Positions 8,192 through 12,570 of a stretch of 12,570 bases of DNA are shown here, one piece after another. The notes beneath the pieces were generated by a model that saw only the letters and a program-made list of their open reading frames with translations, was not told where the DNA came from and did not search any database. Numbering within the stretch: the first letter of the stretch is position 1; each line of letters begins with the position of its first letter. Both the position numbers and the translations under genes were made by a program. Source of the DNA: CAZAQV01 sp964487255 (GTDB lineage Bacteria; Myxococcota_A; Polyangia; Polyangiales; CAZAQV01); NCBI GenBank assembly GCA_964487255.1, contig CAZAQV010000053.1, positions 1-12,570 on the forward strand, read 5' to 3'.

Positions 8192-9346
8192 CTACAGGTT
8201 CGCGCCCAGACGACGCCCGGCAGCGAAGCCCGGAAGGATCCAGAAGGTTCCCGACGCCGTGGTCGTTGCGTACTCCATCAGCGCGTCCTGCTCGTCGAGC
8301 CGCGCCTGGGTCTGCGTGAACATCCGCAAGGACCGCTGGAAGGAGATGAACACCAAGCCCTGGTCCTCCGGCGTCCTGGCATAGGAGTAGCCCCGACGCA
8401 GCATCAGCCCGCCGGCACCGCCCGGCAGCGGGTGGGCTCGTCGTACGTGGGCATCGACCGCGATGTCGTACTCACCGCGGTCGTTCTTGGCCAGGAGCTC
8501 CGGGTCAGTAGCGATATCACCGCCGGACAGTGGCGCTCCCGTACGTCGCCGGCGACCGATGATCCGCTCCTGGTCGGCGACCGGCTGACGGACGAATCGC
8601 GCGACGTCGAGCCGCATCAGCCGCACGACGGCGATGGTCGAATCCTCCGCGCCCACCTCATCGAGCCAGACGTCGTCGTCCAGCTCCGCGCTGGCTCTCG
8701 GCACACTGATGCCGTCGTGGAATCCGAGCAGGTTGCGAGGGGCTCCTGACTCCTCGACGACGCCCCGGAAGCCGGTCACCGTCCACCGAAGCTCCGCTCG
8801 CCCGTCCAGCGACGCCTCGACCGCTCCGAGGGCGAGCGTGACGACCGTCGGGTCGTCGGCGCAGACCTGCACCAAGAGATCTCCGCCCCGCGCGCCGGAC
8901 GGGATCTGCTCACGGGCGAACTCGGGCAGATCGGTCGTGCCCGGCGATCCAGCGCCGCGGAAGCGCCGGACCACTCGCGGACCCAGCCCGACGGTGACGG
9001 TGAGCCTGGCGGGGTCGAAGCCGTCGAGCACCGGATCGCTCCCGGCGGCCAGCCCGTCGATCTGCTCGCCGAGCCTGTCGAGCAGGTCACGGGCGTCAGC
9101 CGGAGGGTGGATGTCGAGCACCATCAGCCCGAGGTGCGCCTGCTGACCCGCCGGCCTGTCCACGCCCGCCTGCCGCTCACCGGTCGCCGGCACCGTCGAA
9201 GCGCCCGACGAGGTGTCGGCCGGCGCTGACGGCTCCGCCTCACCCTCGGCGGAACAGCCGGCAAGGACGCCGGCGCCGAGCGCGACGACCGACGTCAGCA
9301 GCGCACGACGATGGGTCGCTGCGCGGGGATCCTCCGGTGGGGGCAC
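8192..9346 (-). CDS. Dyp-type heme peroxidase, exported lipoprotein (EfeB-like family)
   Basis: With the GTG at 9346 the protein has 384 residues, normal for exported Dyp peroxidases, which use heme and peroxide to oxidise dyes, phenolics or porphyrins. The signal segment has THRRALL (11-17), a hydrophobic core and the lipobox LAGC with Cys31. The twin Arg suggests Tat export, usual for heme-loaded Dyps, followed by lipid anchoring. Diagnostic motifs are GFHDG (208-212; distal Asp211), AHVRRAHP (299-306; His300 the likely proximal heme ligand), the FISFQRSLRMF strand (distal Arg338) and the C-terminal GTFWILPG. The frame is open upstream to 9475, but TACCCT lies six bases before this GTG, fitting a leaderless start; upstream codons do not look like a signal peptide. 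The gene is divergent from the beta-helix operon. There is no EfeU/EfeO iron-uptake gene or encapsulin in the window, so its partner and substrate are unknown. Confidence 0.9.
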   Translation of the reverse strand: MPPPEDPRAATHRRALLTSVVALGAGVLAGCSAEGEAEPSAPADTSSGASTVPATGERQAGVDRPAGQQAHLGLMVLDIHPPADARDLLDRLGEQIDGLAAGSDPVLDGFDPARLTVTVGLGPRVVRRFRGAGSPGTTDLPEFAREQIPSGARGGDLLVQVCADDPTVVTLALGAVEASLDGRAELRWTVTGFRGVVEESGAPRNLLGFHDGISVPRASAELDDDVWLDEVGAEDSTIAVVRLMRLDVARFVRQPVADQERIIGRRRRTGAPLSGGDIATDPELLAKNDRGEYDIAVDAHVRRAHPLPGGAGGLMLRRGYSYARTPEDQGLVFISFQRSLRMFTQTQARLDEQDALMEYATTTASGTFWILPGFAAGRRLGANL

Positions 9347-9352
9347 CGCGTT

Positions 9353-9358
9353 AGGGTA
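9353..9358 (-). promoter_or_regulatory. Likely -10 element (TACCCT) of a leaderless peroxidase transcript
   Basis: On the minus strand TACCCT fits the actinobacterial TANNNT -10 pattern. It is separated by AACGCG (6 nt) from the GTG at 9346-9344, the distance expected when transcription begins at the first base of the start codon. No Shine-Dalgarno sequence precedes the GTG. A -35 element is not recognisable. Confidence 0.5.
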
Positions 9359-9395
9359 ACCACGGACCACGCAGCCGCGTTGCGCGAACACCTCC

Positions 9396-9408
9396 ATGCG
9401 GACCGCAT
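9396..9408. promoter_or_regulatory. 13-bp perfect palindrome in the divergent promoter region
   Basis: ATGCGG-A-CCGCAT reads the same on both strands around one central base. It lies between the divergent peroxidase and beta-helix genes, 5 bp before the GGGAG ribosome-binding site of the latter. It shares the TGCGG/CCGCA half-sites of the tandem dyads at 8114-8150 but has a 1-bp rather than 4-bp spacer, so the same regulator is possible but not shown. Confidence 0.45.
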
Positions 9409-9423
9409 TTCTCGGGAGCGCCC

Positions 9424-10746
9424 TTGTCGATGACACCGCCGGTCTCCCGGTGCGCCACCGCTGTTGTCGCGGCACTCATGGCATCACTGACGGTCAGCTG
9501 CTCCGCGGGCGACGACTCGAGCGTGGAGAAACGGTCCGGCGTGATCGCCGTGCCCGACGACGAGTCGACGATCCAGGCAGCCGTCGACTCCGCCGCGCCC
9601 GGCGCGACGATCGAGGTGGCCGTTGGGAGCTACCCGGAGTCCGTGACGGTCGACACCGAGGATCTGACGATCCGGGGGACAGATCGCAATCAGGTGGTGC
9701 TCGACGGCGGTGGCGTGAAGGCCAACGGCATCGTCGTCACCGCTGACGGTGTCCAGGTCGAGAACCTCACCGTCCGCGACTTCAACCTCAACGGCGTCCT
9801 GGTGACCGGCATGACCGACGAGGGGGGTGGCCTCGCATCGGGCAGCGACGGATACACCCGGCTCGACCCCGACCAGTACCCGCCCATCGACGGGTTCGCG
9901 GTGCGCTACGTCACCGCGAGCAACAACGGCTTGTACGGGGTCTACGCGTTCGACGCCCACAACGGCGTCATCGAGCACAACTACACCTCCGGACACGCCG
10001 ACTCCGGTATCTACGTCGGCCAGTGCGAGGACTGCAACATCGTGGTGCGCACCAACGTCGCCGAGCACAACGCCGTCGGCTACGAGCAGACCAACGCGAG
10101 TGGCGAGGTGTATGTCGTCGGCAACCGGTTCAGCGACAACCGCGTCGGCCTCACGCTGATGTCGGACTATCAGGAAGCGTTCGTCCCGCAACACGACGGG
10201 ACGGTCGCCGGCAACCTGGTGACGGACAACAGCGCCCCGCGGACTCCCGAGATCGCCGAAGGTGGGTTCGGTGTGGGGATAGGGATCTCCGGCGGACAGG
10301 CCAACGAGGTGCTGCGCAACCGCGTGACCGGGCACCCCTCAGCAGGGATCGTCGTCACCTCCAGCGAGGACATCCCACCCGTCGACAACCGACTGGTGGG
10401 CAATGTGGTTGCCGACAACCGCATCGACCTGGCCTATACGGCGACCGATCGGGCGCCCGGAAGCGGCAACTGCATCGCTGGCACCGACCTGAGGGCGACG
10501 TTGCCGGACGATGTCGACGGGATGTGGGCCTGTCCCGACGGCTCCGCCGAACGAACCGGCGACGAGCTGCCTGGCGTCACGACGCCGCCGGGTATCTCCT
10601 TCCGCGACGTGGTGGCCGGACCGGAGCAGCCGAACCTTCCGCCGGACTACGGCGGCGAGGCCGCGGCGCCGTCGGTGGACGTCGCGACGTACCCCGTGCC
10701 TGCAGGGGACCTGCTGACCGGGCGTACCGAGGCAGGCGCCCGATGA
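9424..10746 (+). CDS. Exported right-handed parallel beta-helix protein
   Basis: A 440-residue exported protein. The start is TTG at 9424 (GGGAG five bases upstream); ATG at 9430, two codons later, is almost as good. The N-terminus has a hydrophobic stretch ending LTVSC (Cys26), an imperfect lipobox because -3 is Thr, so it is a lipoprotein or simply secreted. Residues about 47-340 are beta-helix repeats: STIQAAVDSAAPGATIEVAVG, TIRGTDRNQVVLDGG, DGVQVENLTVRDFNLNGVLV, then turns with N-ladders (NGLYGVYAFDAHNGVIEHNY, HADSGIYVGQ, VVGNRFSDNRVGLTL). This is the NosD/TIGR03805-like beta-helix type; the DSGIYVGQ...NIVVRTNVAEHN segment fits TIGR03805 best, from memory. Catalytic residues of a polysaccharide lyase are not evident. 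C201-E-D-C204 and C350/C370 could form disulfides or bind metal. It overlaps the next gene by ATGA. Role unknown; carbohydrate or envelope binding is only inferred. Confidence 0.87.
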   Translation: MSMTPPVSRCATAVVAALMASLTVSCSAGDDSSVEKRSGVIAVPDDESTIQAAVDSAAPGATIEVAVGSYPESVTVDTEDLTIRGTDRNQVVLDGGGVKANGIVVTADGVQVENLTVRDFNLNGVLVTGMTDEGGGLASGSDGYTRLDPDQYPPIDGFAVRYVTASNNGLYGVYAFDAHNGVIEHNYTSGHADSGIYVGQCEDCNIVVRTNVAEHNAVGYEQTNASGEVYVVGNRFSDNRVGLTLMSDYQEAFVPQHDGTVAGNLVTDNSAPRTPEIAEGGFGVGIGISGGQANEVLRNRVTGHPSAGIVVTSSEDIPPVDNRLVGNVVADNRIDLAYTATDRAPGSGNCIAGTDLRATLPDDVDGMWACPDGSAERTGDELPGVTTPPGISFRDVVAGPEQPNLPPDYGGEAAAPSVDVATYPVPAGDLLTGRTEAGAR

Positions 10747-11453
10747 TCCGGCTCGGTTGGCCGATCGCCGTGGTGGCGCTGGCCCTCCTCCTCGGTGGCT
10801 GCGGGGATGACCCTGCTGACGATGCCGCGCCGGATGGTGCACCCCGCACGTTGACGACGGCCGAGTCCGAGCGGCTCAGCGTGGCTCGCTTCAACAACTA
10901 CGACCGCGGCCGGCGGACGTTCTCGCTCACCACGTCGGCGTCGGGATCCGAGGTGGTGCTCGAAGGGGTCGTGGACTACCGCAGGCACGTGCTGTACGCC
11001 CGGATGGAGACTCCGGAAACGGGCGAGACCGCCTTGGTCCAGGCCACACCGGAGGGTCTGGCCGCTCACCCCGAGGTCAGCACCGATTCGCTGCCGGAGC
11101 CGCCGCGCGGCACCTGGTCCTCGCGGGGTCTCGACGAGACGCAGTCGGCGATCGACACCGCCATCCTGCTGTTGCTGAACCTCGGATCCGACCGCCCCGA
11201 GAACGCGCTGCTCCTCAGGCAGAACGGTGCGCAATGGTGGGGCGAGTCATCGATCGGCGGCACCGCCGTGGACGAGTTCTCCGGTCCTGGGAACGACAAC
11301 GCGTCGAGCCCGTTGCGCTACTTCGTGGACGAGAACGGGCTCCTGTGGCGGTTCGCCGGCACCGTCAAGGGGGAGGCGTCACTACGGATCGACTTCGAGG
11401 ACGGTACGCCCGAACAGTTCCGCGTGGTGAAGGAACTGCGCCAGAGCCGGTAG
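10743..11453 (+). CDS. Putative lipoprotein of unknown function, beta-rich, possibly LppX/LprG- or LolA-like
   Basis: A 236-residue protein whose ATG overlaps the stop of the beta-helix gene (ATGA, 4 bp), so the two are translationally coupled. The signal peptide MIRLGWPIAVVALALLLGGC ends in a good lipobox (LGGC, Cys20), followed by an acidic linker. The rest alternates hydrophobic and polar residues, as in beta sheets (RRTFSLTTSASGSEVVLEGV, VDYRRHVLYARME, PLRYFVDENGLLWRFAG, ASLRIDFED), with one amphipathic stretch at about 134-160. Secreted lipid-carrier lipoproteins of the LppX/LprG or LolA half-barrel type look like this, but I see no decisive motif, so the family remains a guess. No catalytic residues are apparent. 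It ends 6 bp from the convergent hydrolase gene. Confidence 0.82.
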   Translation: MIRLGWPIAVVALALLLGGCGDDPADDAAPDGAPRTLTTAESERLSVARFNNYDRGRRTFSLTTSASGSEVVLEGVVDYRRHVLYARMETPETGETALVQATPEGLAAHPEVSTDSLPEPPRGTWSSRGLDETQSAIDTAILLLLNLGSDRPENALLLRQNGAQWWGESSIGGTAVDEFSGPGNDNASSPLRYFVDENGLLWRFAGTVKGEASLRIDFEDGTPEQFRVVKELRQSR

Positions 11454-11459
11454 CACTCC

Positions 11460-12320
11460 TCACCGGAGGCGATCGAGGAGCGACCCACCGTCGCCGAACA
11501 GGTCATCTCGCCAGCGCTCGACCAGGTCGGCCGCGTCCCAGTCGTCGGGGTGGAAGCCGCGACGGTTGTAGGAGCGCAACCGACGCCACACCGACGGCTG
11601 GAGGAACGGCGACCGCCCGAGCGAAGCGAGGCTACGGCCCAGTGTGGGCGGGTGGTAAGTCGCGCGGTCGCGTAGCAGCGAGAGGGCAGTGTGACCGATG
11701 ACCTCGGCGAGGAAGACGAGGGTGGTCACGCGCATCATCCAGATGCGCCGCCATTCCGGGCCGCCCACAGCACGGTAGACGTCGAACGCGACCGCCTTGT
11801 GCTCGGACTCCTCCAAGGCATGCCACAGCAGCAACGCGCGCACCTCGGTCTCGCCGAGTAGTCGTTGTGCCTCCGGCTCCTCGAGCAGCACCTCGGCGAG
11901 GGTCGCGGTGTAGTGCTCCAGTGCCGCGGTGACGGCAAGCCGGCGGGAGCGGCCGGTCTTCTCGACCAGCGCGAGGAGACGACGTACATGCCGATCGACG
12001 GCAGCGCTGCGATAACCCATCTCGGCCAACCGCTCGTTGAGCTCGCGGTGCTCCCGACCGTGCGTGACCTCCTGGCCGATGAAGCCGGCGATCTGCTGTC
12101 CCAACTCGGGGTCGGACACCTCACCTCGTACGTCGCGCACCGCCCGCACGAAGAAGTCCTCGCCCTCGGGGAACATCCCCGAGAGCACGGCGACCGCATG
12201 GCTCATCACCAGATCGCCGTCGACGTAGTGCGTCAGCCGGCCGCCGGCGCGGTGGCGGAAGCGGACCCGGCGGGCTCGGACATCGCGATGGGGGACGGAG
12301 TGTGATGCCTCGTCGTTCAT
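11460..12320 (-). CDS. Predicted metal-dependent hydrolase, ferritin-like diiron type (PF10118/COG3687)
   Basis: A 286-residue, mostly helical soluble protein with the conserved pattern of the COG3687 'predicted metal-dependent hydrolase' family: FPEGEDFF (50-57), QEVTHGREHRELN (83-95; E84, H87, H91), ALEHYTA (133-139; E135, H136) and LLWHALEESEHKAVAFDVY (164-182; H167, E170, E171, E173, H174). These Glu/His sets on successive helices look like a dinuclear metal site in a four-helix bundle. The true reaction of the family is not established to my knowledge; members are frequent in actinobacteria and proteobacteria. The ATG at 12320 has GAGG five bases upstream. The hydrophobic stretch at 198-215 could pack in the core or touch the membrane. 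It is convergent with the lipoprotein gene and separated by 6 bp. Family sure, function unsure. Confidence 0.87.
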   Translation of the reverse strand: MNDEASHSVPHRDVRARRVRFRHRAGGRLTHYVDGDLVMSHAVAVLSGMFPEGEDFFVRAVRDVRGEVSDPELGQQIAGFIGQEVTHGREHRELNERLAEMGYRSAAVDRHVRRLLALVEKTGRSRRLAVTAALEHYTATLAEVLLEEPEAQRLLGETEVRALLLWHALEESEHKAVAFDVYRAVGGPEWRRIWMMRVTTLVFLAEVIGHTALSLLRDRATYHPPTLGRSLASLGRSPFLQPSVWRRLRSYNRRGFHPDDWDAADLVERWRDDLFGDGGSLLDRLR

Positions 12321-12517
12321 GGGCCCCTCGTCGGTCGGTGCTGGATGGTGTCGGTCAGCGGGACGGCCGGCCCCACCGCCGATCGACGGCCTCGAGGCTC
12401 ACGTCCCCACGGCCGTGCACCTCAACGACTCCGAGCCTCAGTGGGTCACGACGGCATGACCCCCGAGCTCTGATCGGCGGGCTCCGCTCCGTCGTCCTCA
12501 CGCCGGAGCACCGGCGT
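12321..12517 (-). promoter_or_regulatory. Upstream region of the metal-dependent hydrolase gene with several dyads
   Basis: No gene is visible in these about 200 bases. They contain palindrome GCCTCGAGGC (12389-12398), palindrome CACGGCCGTG (12408-12417) and inverted repeat GGGTCA-N8-TGACCC (12443-12448/12457-12462). Any of these may bind a regulator of the hydrolase gene. I could not assign convincing -10 and -35 elements. Confidence 0.35.
12500..12517 (-). terminator. Small hairpin following a possible gene end
   Basis: ACGCCGG (12500-12506) and CCGGCGT (12511-12517) form a perfect 7-bp stem with an AGCA loop. On the minus strand it directly follows a TGA (12520-12518). There is no T tract. 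It would separate an upstream minus-strand gene from the hydrolase gene. Confidence 0.4.
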
Positions 12518-12570
12518 TCAGGGCCCGGCGCGCCCGTCGGCCTCGGCAGCTCGCTGGTGCAGCCGGTCGC
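12518..12570 (-). CDS. Possible C-terminal end of another minus-strand gene
   Basis: In one minus-strand frame, entering from the window edge, the last residues read DRLHQRAAEADGRAGP followed by TGA. The composition and the hairpin immediately after the stop are compatible with a gene end. Sixteen codons are too few to recognise a family or to exclude chance, and the other two frames are also open for a similar distance. Confidence 0.3.
   Translation of the reverse strand, partial: DRLHQRAAEADGRAGP

Noticed and set aside
6799..8319. Plus-strand open frame of 506 codons
   Set aside because: It is antisense to the head domain and signal peptide of the surface protein and runs through its promoter region. 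It shows no motifs.
9347..9475. Longer N-terminus of the Dyp peroxidase (start at 9475)
   Set aside because: It would extend across the divergent promoter region into the beta-helix coding sequence and bury the signal peptide 43 residues inside.
11447..11466. Inverted repeat CCGGT/ACCGG as a bidirectional terminator between the convergent genes
   Set aside because: The stem is only 5 bp, overlaps both gene ends and has no T tract; too weak to annotate.

Overview
This is a high-GC window with strong G/C third-codon bias. It contains a GTG start with a probable leaderless promoter, LAL-type LuxR regulation, several exported lipoproteins and an LPDTG wall-sorting signal. Together these suggest an actinomycete-type (Actinomycetota) Gram-positive bacterium; I cannot place it more finely. 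The 100 Ns at 4478-4577 mark an assembly gap inside a tandem-repeat gene, so this is draft sequence. I see no tRNA, rRNA, CRISPR array, transposase or phage gene.

Left part, all on the minus strand and read from right to left: a Dyp-type heme peroxidase lipoprotein (9346-8192); a very large sortase-anchored surface protein (7989-3149) with a signal peptide, an approximately 480-residue propeller-like head, at least seven SdrD_B-type repeats and an LPDTG anchor; a strong hairpin terminator (3093-3128); a 900-residue AAA-type ATPase/LuxR regulator (2968-266); and, overlapping its stop codon, the beginning of a metal-dependent amidohydrolase that runs off the left edge.

Right part: divergent from the peroxidase lies a two-gene plus-strand operon. 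It encodes a right-handed beta-helix exported protein (9424-10746) and, with an ATGA overlap, a small lipoprotein (10743-11453). A convergent minus-strand gene (12320-11460) encodes a diiron-type 'predicted metal-dependent hydrolase' of the COG3687/PF10118 kind. At the far right edge there is possibly the last few codons of another minus-strand gene.

Four consecutive genes (surface protein, peroxidase, beta-helix protein, small lipoprotein) encode proteins that act outside the cytoplasmic membrane, so the centre of the window is a cell-envelope locus. Its two control regions contain related TGCGG/CCGCA dyads. The most notable signals are the near-identical mosaic repeats of the surface protein, whose true copy number is hidden by the gap; two tandem dyads exactly 21 bp apart upstream of that gene; and the divergent peroxidase / beta-helix / lipoprotein cluster, whose joint function I do not recognise.
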